From NCBI RefSeq assembly GCF_020544465.1, contig NZ_CP066126.1, positions 3,100,001 through 3,164,000 of the forward strand: a stretch of 64,000 nt of DNA, given 5' to 3'. Positions 1 through 8,349 of this stretch are shown piece by piece. Both the position numbers and the translations under genes were made by a program. The DNA is from Chromobacterium rhizoryzae. GTDB taxonomy: Bacteria; Pseudomonadota; Gammaproteobacteria; Burkholderiales; Chromobacteriaceae. Position 1 is the first letter of the stretch. Each line of letters starts with the position of its first letter. The notes beneath the pieces are model-generated. The model did no database searches, had not been told where the DNA came from, and saw only the letters and a program-made list of their open reading frames with translations.

Positions 1-459
1 GCCGGCGCTGCGCATCAGCGTCGCCGGACGCTCGTCCGCATGAGCCTCGATCAGGCTCAGCCACCAATAGCCCAGCGCTTGCTTGCGGCTGTCCCGGCCC
101 AGGCCCAGAGTCTGCTCCGCCTCCGCCGGCAGCGACGGCGATGCGGCCCCCGTCGTCTGAAGCCCGGCCATGGCGACGATGCCGGCGCGGCTGTCGCCGC
201 GGTTGTCCCGTATGCTCAAACCCACCAGCGCCGGCTGATCGCACTGCACATGCAAGCTGATCTCCCGCTCGCCCAACAGCGTCGCGCCTGGATTCAAGGC
301 CGACCAGGGGATGAGGCCGTAATCGACCACGCCGTTATGGGAAAAGCCGGGCGTGCAGCTGGGCGGCACCACCTCGGCCGTCAGCGCGAATGGCGCGTTC
401 GCCGCCAGTACCGGCATGGATGCGCATAGCGCGGCGGCGATTGCTTGGCGATATTTCAT
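1..459 (-). CDS. DUF1120 fimbrial protein (3' end outside window)
   Basis: The first 153 codons are visible; the C-terminus lies beyond the left edge. The protein starts MKYRQAIAAA and has a short Sec signal peptide ending near AANA. The mature part shows the DUF1120 pattern also seen in the gene at 1339-2067: VVPPSCTPGF, VDYGLIPW, a cysteine in VQCDQPALVG and a YWWLSLIEA segment. DUF1120 proteins are secreted subunits of YhcADEF-type chaperone/usher pili. The gene follows the chaperone by 15 bp on the same strand, so it is probably co-transcribed. It could be an adhesin or a minor subunit; the usher is presumably further left. Family call is firm, exact role inferred. Confidence 0.82.
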   Translation of the reverse strand, partial: MKYRQAIAAALCASMPVLAANAPFALTAEVVPPSCTPGFSHNGVVDYGLIPWSALNPGATLLGEREISLHVQCDQPALVGLSIRDNRGDSRAGIVAMAGLQTTGAASPSLPAEAEQTLGLGRDSRKQALGYWWLSLIEAHADERPATLMRSAG

Positions 460-474
460 CACGGGCTAGGCCGC

Positions 475-1203
475 TCAGTTCAAGGCTGCGGTAAAGGAGT
501 CCACCGCATAGCCGTAGCTGGTCGCCGGCCACAGCTTGACGTGAGTGGCGTCCAAGGGCGTCTGGCCGGCCGACGCCAGCTGCAAGCGCTCGCCGGGCAG
601 GATATAGGCCTTGGGCAGCTCCAGCCCTTGCCGTCCGGGCTGCAACTCCACCTTGTGCGTGGACAGGCGCACCACGTAAGGACTGTCGTTTTTGACCTCC
701 ACCCGGCCGTCTTCCGTCAGGCCCCACTGCAGCTTGACCCAAGGTTCCCGCTCGCGCGGCAGGCCCTTGGGACGGATCAGTACCGGCAGGTTCTGATTGA
801 AAGTCATCTGAATGCGATGCCCCTTATCGGCGGACACCGCGGGAATCCCCTCGAAGGACGCCCGCATCAGCCGCTCGGTCCGCAGCGGCTGCGGCGATTT
901 CAACAAAAAGCGGACCAGTTGTTTCTCCCCGCCTTCCACCCGGGAAATCGGCGGCGTCGCCAGCAATAGCTGCTCCGGGTCTTCGGGCAGGTTTTCCAGC
1001 CGGACATACATCAGGCTGGCGTGGGCGTCGGTATTCTTGACGTTGATCACGCCCTCGCCGTCGCCTTCCTCCACCACCACCAGCGAGGTTTCCGGCACCA
1101 CGCCGGCGGACCAGGCCGCCGCGGGCTGCAGGGCCAGCGCCAAGGCGCCGGCCATAGCGCCGCCGCGGACCGCAACGGCGAACACATTCAGCGCATGCAT
1201 CAT
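475..1203 (-). CDS. Periplasmic fimbrial chaperone (PapD-like)
   Basis: 242-aa chaperone that would cap and deliver pilus subunits in the periplasm. It has a signal peptide (hydrophobic stretch around residues 14-31) and the two-domain PapD pattern: TSLVVVEEG near the start of domain 1, then YVRLENLP, a subunit-binding basic edge (QLVRFLLKS, PLRTERLMR) and the F..P.ri.mtfnQNLPVLIRP strand, followed by a smaller second domain (VEVKNDSPYVVRLS, YILPGERLQL). Length matches the family. It lies between two DUF1120 genes on the same strand, as in the E. coli yhc fimbrial operon. The start is one of two adjacent ATG codons (MMHAL). Substrates are inferred to be the flanking DUF1120 proteins. Confidence 0.9.
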   Translation of the reverse strand: MMHALNVFAVAVRGGAMAGALALALQPAAAWSAGVVPETSLVVVEEGDGEGVINVKNTDAHASLMYVRLENLPEDPEQLLLATPPISRVEGGEKQLVRFLLKSPQPLRTERLMRASFEGIPAVSADKGHRIQMTFNQNLPVLIRPKGLPREREPWVKLQWGLTEDGRVEVKNDSPYVVRLSTHKVELQPGRQGLELPKAYILPGERLQLASAGQTPLDATHVKLWPATSYGYAVDSFTAALN

Positions 1204-1259
1204 ATGAAACTCTTTTCCATCAAGGACGGCGTTGATTCACCGCGTCAAACCGTATCAAC

Positions 1260-1286
1260 CGGGCCGGCAAGCATGCCGCCGGCCCG
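1260..1286 (-). other. GC-rich hairpin between pilin-like gene and chaperone
   Basis: A 9-bp perfect stem (CGGGCCGGC / GCCGGCCCG) with a 9-nt loop lies in the 135-bp gap between the first DUF1120 gene and the chaperone. No T-run follows, so it is not a standard terminator. It may stabilise the upstream transcript or reduce read-through, giving more subunit than chaperone. This role is inferred. Confidence 0.4.
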
Positions 1287-1338
1287 TATTCAAGCACGCT
1301 GACTCAAGACTTATTCAGCGCCGACTCGCGCAACCCAA

Positions 1339-2067
1339 TCACTGGTAATAAATAGTGAAAGTACCCTTGCCGTCCAGCTTAGTGTCGTCCTTCACGCTCA
1401 AGCGCCCCTTGGTGTTCAATGCCGCCCCCACCACCATGGGGAACTCATGTACGGAGGCTACCGCAGGGGTATTGATCGTTTTTCCTTTGATGGCGAAAGT
1501 GGTGACATTGGCGCCGCCGTAATGCGAGTTAAGCGGAGTGGTATTCGTCTCCCCCCAACTCGAGCCATTATTAGACGAGTACAATAGTTTGGTATCGCCC
1601 ACCTCCGCGTTCGCGCTATTGGTCGCCTTCAGCTTGTCAAACTCCATGCTCAGCCACCAAACGCCCAGTTTTCCCGCCTCCGCATCGTTCCCCAAACCCA
1701 TGGTTTGCTCGTTGAGGCTAGCGACCGCATGGCTACCGGAAGGCTTAGTCGGCCTCGGGATTTCGCTAACCAGCAAGGGCTTGCTCTCCGCGCGGGCATC
1801 GGTGATGCGGATGCCCAGCGCGGTATCCTCTTGGCAGGTCACCGTCAGGCTGACATTGCGATCTTCCAGCGTGTACGCGTCACGATTGCTCAGGTTGGAC
1901 ACCGGGATATTGCCATAATCAATCACCGCGCCGCCGCTCAAAGCCGGCGTGCACGCGGGCGGCACCAGCTTGCCGGTAATCAGCAAATCTGCGCTATTTG
2001 CCGAAGCCCATTGAGCGGCTCCGGCAAAAACCGTGGCCACCACCAAAATCATATTCTGCTTCTTCAC
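1339..2067 (-). CDS. DUF1120 fimbrial subunit
   Basis: 242-aa secreted protein, first gene of the leftward fimbrial operon. The N-terminus MKKQNMILVVATVFAG is a signal peptide with a likely cut after ASA. The mature part has the DUF1120 signatures PPACTPALSGG, VIDYGNIPVSNL, TVTCQEDTALGIRI and WWLSMEF, and ends in a beta-strand-like FTIYYQ, as expected for a donor strand/pilin fold. It is clearly homologous to the protein at 1-459. Position at the head of the operon, behind an AT-rich leader, suggests the main shaft subunit, but this is inference. The start follows a weak AATTGGAGG-type ribosome site (read on the minus strand). Confidence 0.88.
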   Translation of the reverse strand: MKKQNMILVVATVFAGAAQWASANSADLLITGKLVPPACTPALSGGAVIDYGNIPVSNLSNRDAYTLEDRNVSLTVTCQEDTALGIRITDARAESKPLLVSEIPRPTKPSGSHAVASLNEQTMGLGNDAEAGKLGVWWLSMEFDKLKATNSANAEVGDTKLLYSSNNGSSWGETNTTPLNSHYGGANVTTFAIKGKTINTPAVASVHEFPMVVGAALNTKGRLSVKDDTKLDGKGTFTIYYQ

Positions 2068-2380
2068 GATTCAACCTCCAATTAGATGAAAGTTCGCAAT
2101 CAAATCATTCGCATTAAACGATGTTTTCTTGCAAGACAGCCGCCCCATTCCGGCGACATCCGCTTATTGATTCGCGGCGAGGTCATCTTGCTTTTTCGTA
2201 AGAATGCCTACAATAGGATTTTTCCTAAAAAAACAACAAGCACACCAATTTCATTTCAATATTCACAAATAAAAAACACACAACAAACCTCAGTCACATC
2301 ACTTCAAAAAAATCAACAAATCTAAATAATTAATATATTAATATTTAGAGTTGTTGAGGATTTACCTCATGGTCTTCCAC

Positions 2381-2498
2381 TTAGAGCCGCTAACAAGCCG
2401 CGCAGCGTAGCTGAGCCAAGGCGCGCCGACGCAGGCAGCGCCAGCCGTACGACAAGGAGGCGCAACACAGGATCAGGGGTTTGGTTAGCGGGTCTTAG
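2381..2498. repeat. 118-bp intergenic element with inverted ends
   Basis: Ends read TTAGAGCCGCTAACAA on the left and, as reverse complement, TAAGACCCGCTAACCAA on the right, so they form near-perfect terminal inverted repeats. The interior is GC-rich and non-coding. The layout (T-A-A-G-A-type ends, ~120 bp, intergenic) resembles the repeat family at 10293, 49426, 59246, 61021 and 62548, although the inner sequence differs. Probably a miniature inverted-repeat element; target duplications were not seen. Confidence 0.55.
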
Positions 2499-2506
2499 GC
2501 GGACGC

Positions 2507-2541
2507 AAAAAAGCCCGCCATGGCGGGGACCATGGACGGGC
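2507..2541 (-). terminator. Rho-independent terminator of the flavoprotein gene
   Basis: On the minus strand an 11-bp imperfect stem (GCCCG-CCATGG / CCATGG-CGGGC with one bulged T) is followed by six T residues. It lies about 45 bp past the stop of the flavoprotein gene ending at 2585, so it should end that transcript. Confidence 0.75.
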
Positions 2542-2584
2542 GGAAAAACGGCGACATCCCGCTTGGGAATGCCGCCGGCAAGAC

Positions 2585-3979
2585 TCAGTCTTGCGCCAGC
2601 TTGGTGGCGGCGTCGCGCAGCGCGGTGCGCAAGCCTTCTTCTATCACCGGGTGATAGAAGGGCATCTCCAGCATCTGGGCAACGGTCAGGCCTTGCTGAT
2701 GGCTCCAGGCCAGCAAGTGAGCCAGGTTCTCGGCGCGCGGACCTATCATTTCCGCGCCCAGGAAGCGGCCGCTGCCGCGCTCGGCGTATACATGCAGCAG
2801 GCCCTGGTTGACGCCCATCACCCGGCTGCGGCCCTGGTCTTCAAAACTGACGGCGCCCGCCACGAAGCCATCCGCCGGCAAATCGGCGAAGCGGCTGCCC
2901 ACCATCATCATCTGCGGATCGGAAAACACCACGGCGATGCTGGAGCGGCGCAGGCCGGGCTGTACTGCCGGATACTGCGCGGCATTGTCGCCGGCGGTCT
3001 TGCCTTCGTCGGCGGCCTCGTGCAGCAGCGGCAGGATGTTGTTGGCGTCGCCGGCGATGAAAATCGGCGAATTCCCGCACTGTAGCGTCCGCGGATCGAA
3101 CTTGGGCACGCCGCCCGTGTCCAGTTCCAGGCCGGCGTTTTCCAGCGCCAGACCGCGCACATTGGGCGCCCGGCCGGTGGCGGCCAGCACGTAATCGAAA
3201 CGCTCGCAGACTTCTTCGCCGTCCAGATTGACGTAGCGGATTTGCGCCTTGTCGTCGACCAGGCCCATTTCCAGCACCTTGGCGTCCGGGTCCAGATAGA
3301 ACTCCCGGCCCAGCGCCCGGCTGGCGTAGTCGCGCACAGCGGGGTCCGACAGCGGGCCGACGCCGCCGCCGCGGCCGAACACGCGAACCTTGACGCCCAG
3401 GCGGGACAGCGCCTGCCCCAGTTCCAGACCGATGACGCCGGGGCCAAACACCGCCACGCTGTCCGGCAGCGTGTCCCAATCGAACACATCGTCGTTGATG
3501 ATCAATCTATCGCCGAATACCTGGAACGGCGGCGGGATCAAAGGCGAGGAACCGGTGGCGATCACCACGCGGCGCGCCTGCACCAGCGTGTGCTCGTCCA
3601 CTTGCAAGGTGGTGTTGTCGATGAAGCGCGCGTAGCCGCGCAGCCGGTCTTGCGGCGGAATGCTTTCCACGCCCTTGAGCACGAAGCCGACGAAACGGTC
3701 GCGCTCGCGCTTGACGCGGTCCATCACCTCGCGGCCGTCGATGCGCACGTCCCCGTCCACATGTACGCCGAAAGGCGCGCTGTGACGCAGTTCGTGCGCG
3801 GCCTCGGCGGCGGCGATCAGCAGCTTGGACGGCATGCAGCCGACGCGGGCGCAAGTGGTGCCGTAAGGACCGCCTTCAATCACCACGGCGCTGGCGCCGC
3901 GAGCCTTGGCGGCGCGGTAGGCTGCGAGGCCGGCGGTGCCGGCGCCGATCACGGCGACATCGATGTTCAAGGTATGCAT
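2585..3979 (-). CDS. Dihydrolipoamide dehydrogenase-like flavoprotein
   Basis: 464-aa pyridine-nucleotide disulfide oxidoreductase. In order: FAD-binding GAGTAGLAAYRAA near residue 11, redox-active disulfide CARVGC followed by MPSK, NAD(P)-binding GPGVIGLELGQAL in mid-protein, second FAD motif FIAGDANN, and a C-terminal dimerisation domain ending in the catalytic HPVIEEGL. It transfers electrons between NAD(P)H and a disulfide or lipoyl substrate. No E1/E2 dehydrogenase genes are nearby. The upstream same-strand gene is a peroxiredoxin-glutaredoxin fusion, so a role in thiol reduction is possible. I chose the ATG at 3979 because MHTLNIDVAVIGAG fits the family and AAGGA lies 8 bp upstream; the 42-codon longer reading runs back into the terminator region. 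Confidence 0.85.
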   Translation of the reverse strand: MHTLNIDVAVIGAGTAGLAAYRAAKARGASAVVIEGGPYGTTCARVGCMPSKLLIAAAEAAHELRHSAPFGVHVDGDVRIDGREVMDRVKRERDRFVGFVLKGVESIPPQDRLRGYARFIDNTTLQVDEHTLVQARRVVIATGSSPLIPPPFQVFGDRLIINDDVFDWDTLPDSVAVFGPGVIGLELGQALSRLGVKVRVFGRGGGVGPLSDPAVRDYASRALGREFYLDPDAKVLEMGLVDDKAQIRYVNLDGEEVCERFDYVLAATGRAPNVRGLALENAGLELDTGGVPKFDPRTLQCGNSPIFIAGDANNILPLLHEAADEGKTAGDNAAQYPAVQPGLRRSSIAVVFSDPQMMMVGSRFADLPADGFVAGAVSFEDQGRSRVMGVNQGLLHVYAERGSGRFLGAEMIGPRAENLAHLLAWSHQQGLTVAQMLEMPFYHPVIEEGLRTALRDAATKLAQD

Positions 3980-4041
3980 TTCATTCCTTTCGGTATCGGG
4001 ATACGGCACGGCACGCTGGGCATGCCGTCTCGTATCCCGGT

Positions 4042-4071
4042 AAAAAAAGGGCCGGACGGAGCATCCGGCCC
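4042..4071 (-). terminator. Rho-independent terminator after prx-grx
   Basis: Minus-strand stem GGGCCGGA / TCCGGCCC (8 bp, 7-nt loop) followed by seven T residues. It lies between the prx-grx fusion and the flavoprotein gene, so the two are probably separate transcripts or joined only by read-through. Confidence 0.85.
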
Positions 4072-4127
4072 GCAACAACTCCGGTGGCATCAGGGCCCGA
4101 GCCACCGGGGACGAACACAGTTGAGGC

Positions 4128-4859
4128 TTACTTGGAGAAGTACTTTTCCACTTCGTCGGCGGAGCCGATCAGCTGGCCGTTGATGAACACCTGCGGCGCG
4201 GTCATCTTGCCGGCCACGGCGCCCAGCACCTTGCCGCGCACCTTGTTGTCCAGCGGCACTTCGACGAAGTCGTAGCCGTTTTCGCTCAGCACCGCCTTGG
4301 CGCGCGCGCAGTGCGGGCAACCCGTCTTGGAGAACACCACCACTTGGTCCGGCTTCTTGGCGCTGGGATTGACGTAGTCCAGCAGAGTGTCGGCGTCGGA
4401 CACCTTGAACGGATCGCCCGGCTCTTGCGGCTCGATGAACATCTTGTCCACCACGCCGTCCTTCACCAGCATGGAGTAGCGCCAGCTGCGCTTGCCGAAG
4501 CCCAGGTCCTGCTTGTCCACCAGCATGCCCATGCCCGCGGTGAAATCGCCGTTGCCGTCCGGGATCATCACCAGGTTCTGCGCTTCCTGATCCTTGGCCC
4601 ATTCGTTCATCACGAAGGTGTCGTTAACCGATACGCAGAGGATGGCGTCCACGCCGTTGGCGAAGAAGGCCGGCGCCAGCTCGTTGAAGCGCGGCAGGTG
4701 GGTGGAGGAACATGTGGGGGTGAACGCGCCCGGCAGCGAAAACACCGCTACGGTTTTGCCGTCGAACAGTTCGGCGGTGCTGACATCTTTCCACTCGTTG
4801 TTGTCACGAACACGGAAAGTGACATTCGGTACGCGTTGGCCTTCACGGTTTTGCAACAT
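4128..4859 (-). CDS. Hybrid peroxiredoxin 5-glutaredoxin
   Basis: 243-aa cytosolic peroxidase that reduces H2O2 and organic peroxides using glutathione through its own glutaredoxin domain. Residues 1-165 are a Prx5-type peroxiredoxin with peroxidatic Cys50 in PGAFTPTC. Residues ~172-243 are a glutaredoxin with the active site C181-P-H-C184 and the GSH-binding TAPQVFINGQ and GSADE segments. Length and order match the PGdx fusion known from Haemophilus and Neisseria. It is divergent from trkA; the 183-bp gap between them would hold its promoter. OxyR control is typical for the family, but no clear OxyR box could be assigned here. Confidence 0.93.
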   Translation of the reverse strand: MLQNREGQRVPNVTFRVRDNNEWKDVSTAELFDGKTVAVFSLPGAFTPTCSSTHLPRFNELAPAFFANGVDAILCVSVNDTFVMNEWAKDQEAQNLVMIPDGNGDFTAGMGMLVDKQDLGFGKRSWRYSMLVKDGVVDKMFIEPQEPGDPFKVSDADTLLDYVNPSAKKPDQVVVFSKTGCPHCARAKAVLSENGYDFVEVPLDNKVRGKVLGAVAGKMTAPQVFINGQLIGSADEVEKYFSK

Positions 4860-5042
4860 GGCGAGACTCCTTGTTTGGATTGACTGACAGGTTTAATAAA
4901 TCGATGGGTGCATTCTGATAGCTGAGAGCAAATTCGTCTAATTGATTGTGGCAAGGCTGCTGATTTGCTTTTTTAATCGACAAGCAAGCGGCCGCGCTAA
5001 CCGTTAAAATTGCATAAACGACTCAAACGGCCAGGCAAGACG

Positions 5043-6416
5043 GTGAAGATTCTGATTCTCGGCGGCGGACAAGTGGGCGCCAATGTGGCGGAGAACCTGC
5101 TTTCGGAAAATAACGACATCACGGTGGTGGATCAGGATTCGGCGCGGCTCAAGCAGCTGCAGGACAGGCTGGACATCCGCACCGTGGCCGGCAACGCCGC
5201 CCATCCTCAGGTGCTGGCCGATGCCGGCGCGGCGGACAGCGACATGGTGCTGGCGCTGACCCGCGACGACGAAACCAATCTGGTGGCCTGCAAAATGGCC
5301 GAAGCCTGTTTCAACATCCCCACCCGCATCGCCCGCATCCGCTCCAGCGACTACCTGGAATCCGAGCACGGCGATCCGCTCGCCCACTTCGGCATCGAAT
5401 CCGCCATCTGTCCGGAACAGATCGTCACCGACCACATCTATCAGTTGTTCGCCTACCCCGGCGCGCTGCAAGTGCTGGACTTCGCCGACGGCAAGCTGCA
5501 ACTGGTGGTGTCCCGCGCCCACTCCGGCGGCAAGCTGCTGGGCATGCCGCTGCGCCATATACGCGAACACATGCCGGACGCGGATTGCCGCGTCTGCGCC
5601 GTCCACCGCCGGGACACGCTTTTGGTGCCGGACGGCGACACCGTGCTGGAGGAAGGCGACGAGGTCTTCTTCGTCGCCGCGCGCGAGCACGTGCAGGCCA
5701 TGCTCAAGGAACTGCGCTTCAGCGAACGGCCCTTGCGGCGCATCATGATCGCCGGCGGCGGCAATATCGGCTACCGGCTGGCCAAACTGCTGGAGAACGA
5801 TTTCAGCGTCAAAGTGATAGAAGCGCGGCCGGAACGCGCGCAATGGTTGGCGGAACGGCTGGAACACGCGCTGGTGCTGCGCGGCGAGGCCACCGACGAA
5901 GAGCTGCTGGACGCCGAGAACGTGGACGAGATGGATGTGTTCTGCGCGCTGACCAACGACGACGAAGACAACATCATGTCCACGCTGCTGGCCAAGCGCA
6001 TGGGCGCGCGCCGGGTGGTGGCCCTGGTCAACCGCACCAGCTATGTGGACCTGCTGGAAGGCCACCGCATCGACATCGTGATTTCGCCCCACCTGTCCAC
6101 CATAGGCTCCATCCTGGCCCATATCCGCCAGGGCGACGTGGAGGCGGTGCACCCGCTGCGCCGCGGCGCGTCGGAGGCGATGGAAGTCATCATCCACGGC
6201 GACGCGCAGCAATCGCGGCTGACCGGCCGCCGCATCGACCAGATCGACATGCCGCACGGCAGCCACATCGTGGCGGCCATCCGCGGTGAACAGGTGCTGA
6301 TGGCGCACCACGATCTGACGGTGGAAAACGGCGACCATCTGATCATCTTCCTGTCGCGCCGCCGGGTGATCCGCCAGGTGGAAAAACTCATTCAGGTCAA
6401 ACTGGGCTTTCTGTGA
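5043..6416 (+). CDS. trkA: Trk potassium uptake regulatory subunit TrkA
   Basis: 457-aa peripheral membrane protein that gates the TrkH K+ channel in response to NAD(H)/ATP. It has two tandem RCK units: Rossmann motifs GGGQVGANVAE near the N-terminus and GGGNIGYRLAK around residue 240, each followed by a C-terminal ligand domain (the second ends FLSRRRVIRQVEKL). I chose the GTG at 5043 because VKILILGGGQVG aligns with the E. coli start and gives the usual 458-residue length; the upstream TTG at 5010 would add 11 unusual residues. The stop overlaps the start region of the next gene, so trkA, the VOC gene and trkH form one operon. Confidence 0.95.
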   Translation: MKILILGGGQVGANVAENLLSENNDITVVDQDSARLKQLQDRLDIRTVAGNAAHPQVLADAGAADSDMVLALTRDDETNLVACKMAEACFNIPTRIARIRSSDYLESEHGDPLAHFGIESAICPEQIVTDHIYQLFAYPGALQVLDFADGKLQLVVSRAHSGGKLLGMPLRHIREHMPDADCRVCAVHRRDTLLVPDGDTVLEEGDEVFFVAAREHVQAMLKELRFSERPLRRIMIAGGGNIGYRLAKLLENDFSVKVIEARPERAQWLAERLEHALVLRGEATDEELLDAENVDEMDVFCALTNDDEDNIMSTLLAKRMGARRVVALVNRTSYVDLLEGHRIDIVISPHLSTIGSILAHIRQGDVEAVHPLRRGASEAMEVIIHGDAQQSRLTGRRIDQIDMPHGSHIVAAIRGEQVLMAHHDLTVENGDHLIIFLSRRRVIRQVEKLIQVKLGFL

Positions 6417-6418
6417 CC

Positions 6419-6811
6419 ATGCATCTGACCGGCCTGCACCACGTGGCGATCATCGCCTCCGACTACGCCCGCTCGCGCGACTTCTACCACCGCGTCCTCG
6501 GCCTGCCCATCCTGGCCGAACACTGGCGCGCCGAACGCCAGTCCTGGAAGCTGGACCTGGCCGCGCCGGGCGGCGGCCAGCTGGAATTGTTCAGCTTTCC
6601 CTCGCCGCCGCCCCGCCCCACGCGGCCGGAAGCCTGCGGCCTGCGCCACCTGGCCTTCGCCTGCGCCGATCTCGCCGCCTGTCGCCAAAGCCTGCTGGCC
6701 GAGGGCGTGGCGGTGGAGGATGTCCGCGTGGACGAATACACCGGCGCGCGCTTTTTCTTCTGCGCGGACCCGGACGGCTTGCCGCTCGAGTTCTACCAGC
6801 CGCGGGACTGA
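6419..6811 (+). CDS. VOC-family glyoxalase-like protein (YaeR/GloA2 type)
   Basis: 130-aa metalloenzyme of the vicinal-oxygen-chelate fold. It shows LHHVAIIASDYARS with an N-terminal metal-ligand His, FYHRVLGLPIL, a central LRHLAFAC motif with a second His, and the C-terminal DPDGLPLEFYQ with the ligand Glu; this is the usual glyoxalase I-like arrangement. Length and motifs match YaeR (GloA2). The substrate is unknown; a methylglyoxal-glutathione role is only suggested by family. It lies between trkA (start within 3 bp of the trkA stop) and trkH (3-bp gap), so it is translationally linked to K+ uptake. A GTG at 6413 overlapping the trkA stop is an alternative start. Confidence 0.88.
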   Translation: MHLTGLHHVAIIASDYARSRDFYHRVLGLPILAEHWRAERQSWKLDLAAPGGGQLELFSFPSPPPRPTRPEACGLRHLAFACADLAACRQSLLAEGVAVEDVRVDEYTGARFFFCADPDGLPLEFYQPRD

Positions 6812-6814
6812 GAC

Positions 6815-8269
6815 ATGCGCAAGATACTCGCCATCCTCTATGTGCTGTCCAAGCTGATCATGCTGTTCTCCTGCACCTTCCTCGCGCCGGCGCTGGTCTC
6901 CATCCTGTACCGCGACGGCGCGCTGGACACCTTCGTCACCGCCGCCGTGGCCGGCCTGGCCATCGGCCTCGCCTTGTGGTCCGCCACCCGGCGCTACCAG
7001 CGCGAACTGAAGCCGCGCGACGGCTTCATCCTGGTCACCACGCTGTGGGTGGGTTTCGCCATCACCGCCTCCTTCCCCTTCATGCTGGCGCGGCCGGACA
7101 TGTCCTTCAGCCACGCCTTCTTCGAGGCGATGTCCGGCCTCACCACCACCGGCTCCACCGTGATCAGCGGCCTGGACGCCCTGCCGGCCTCGCTCAATTT
7201 CTGGCGCCACTTCCTCAATTGGATGGGCGGCATGGGCATCATCGTGCTGGCGGTGGCCATCCTGCCCATCCTCGGCATCGGCGGCATGCAGCTGTACAAG
7301 GCGGAAACGCCGGGGCCGATGAAGGACAGCAAGCTGGCGCCGCGCATCACCGAAACCGCCAAGAACCTGTGGCTGGTCTACAGCGGCTGGACGCTGGCGG
7401 TGGCCCTGGCCCTGAAAGCCGCCGGCCTGAGCTGGCTGGACGCGGTGTGCCACGCCTTCGCCGCGCTGTCCCTGGGCGGCTTCTCCACCCGGGACAGCAG
7501 CGTGGGCGCATTCGACTCCCTGCCGGTGGAACTGATCCTGAGCTTCGGCATGATAGTCGGCGCGATGAACTTCGCCACCCACTTCCTGGCGCTGCGTCAA
7601 CGCTCGCTGCGCGCCTATCTGCGCGACCCGGAGGCCAAGGCCATGTTGTGGCTGCTGCTGGGCAGCATTCTGGCGATGAGCGCCTATCTGTGGGCCCACC
7701 GCGTCTACGACTTCCCCACCGCTCTGCGCCACGTCAGCTTCAATCTGATCTCCATCGCCACCGACAGCGGCTTCGCCAGCGTGGACTACGCGCGCTGGCC
7801 TATTTTCGTGCCATTGTGGATGCTGTTCCTGTCCAGCGTCACCGCCTGCTCCGGCTCCACCGGCGGCGGCATCAAGATGGTGCGCACCCTGATGCTGAGC
7901 AAGCAAAGCGTCAATGAAATGACGCGGCTACTGCATCCGGCTGCGGTGCGCCCGGTGAAAATCGGCGGCAAAGTGGTGCCGCAAGACGTGATGCTGTCGG
8001 TAATGGGCTTCATATTTGTCTACTGCATGTGCATAGTGATACTAAGCTTCGCGCTGATCGCCAGCGGCCTGGATTTTCTCAGCGCCTTCACCGCGGTGAT
8101 CGCCTCGATCAACAATGCCGGGCCCGGGCTCGGCGTGGTCGGACCGGCGTCGAACTACGCGTCGCTGTCCGACTTCCAGATATGGACTTGCAGCCTGGCC
8201 ATGCTCCTGGGCCGGCTGGAAGTGTTTACCCTGCTGATCCTGTTCACGCCGGCCTTCTGGCGCAAATAG
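6815..8269 (+). CDS. trkH: Trk potassium transporter membrane subunit TrkH
   Basis: 484-aa inner-membrane K+ channel subunit. Four pore-loop repeats can be followed, each with a filter-like glycine: SGLTTTGSTVI, GGFSTRDSSV, ATDSGFASVD and NNAGPGLGVV, between paired hydrophobic helices. A conserved STGGGIKMVRTLML segment lies in the inner domain. Length is normal for TrkH. It is the last gene of the trkA-VOC-trkH operon. K+ uptake is known for the family; specificity against TrkG cannot be told from sequence. Confidence 0.95.
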   Translation: MRKILAILYVLSKLIMLFSCTFLAPALVSILYRDGALDTFVTAAVAGLAIGLALWSATRRYQRELKPRDGFILVTTLWVGFAITASFPFMLARPDMSFSHAFFEAMSGLTTTGSTVISGLDALPASLNFWRHFLNWMGGMGIIVLAVAILPILGIGGMQLYKAETPGPMKDSKLAPRITETAKNLWLVYSGWTLAVALALKAAGLSWLDAVCHAFAALSLGGFSTRDSSVGAFDSLPVELILSFGMIVGAMNFATHFLALRQRSLRAYLRDPEAKAMLWLLLGSILAMSAYLWAHRVYDFPTALRHVSFNLISIATDSGFASVDYARWPIFVPLWMLFLSSVTACSGSTGGGIKMVRTLMLSKQSVNEMTRLLHPAAVRPVKIGGKVVPQDVMLSVMGFIFVYCMCIVILSFALIASGLDFLSAFTAVIASINNAGPGLGVVGPASNYASLSDFQIWTCSLAMLLGRLEVFTLLILFTPAFWRK

Positions 8270-8349
8270 GACGCGAAGAATTTACCCGCCGCGCGCGGGT
8301 CTGAACCAAAGCGGCGCCCCGCGCCGGATAATAAAGACGAAACCGGATC

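Larger units (their letters stand above)
2068..2584. promoter_or_regulatory. AT-rich fimbrial leader plus repeat element
   Basis: No convincing gene lies here. From about 2086 to 2370 the DNA is far more AT-rich than the rest of the window, with A/T tracts and the palindromic stretch AATTAATATATTAATATTT near 2324-2345. This is the upstream region of the leftward DUF1120 operon and looks like H-NS-type silenced promoter DNA; specific -35/-10 boxes could not be assigned. From 2381 on the composition returns to GC-rich, with a repeat element (2381-2498) and a terminator (2507-2541). Confidence 0.5.

Noticed and set aside
2086..2325. 79-codon plus-strand reading frame in the AT-rich leader
   Set aside because: Low-complexity, no ribosome site, and it lies in promoter-like AT-rich DNA antisense to nothing; looks like chance.
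4860..5042. Possible OxyR site in the prx-grx/trkA gap
   Set aside because: A GATAG word is present, but the spaced ATAG/CTAT pattern is not complete enough to claim.
6392..7906. 504-codon minus-strand frame opposite the VOC gene and trkH
   Set aside because: Antisense of two clearly coding genes; His/Gln/Gly-rich composition typical of shadows.
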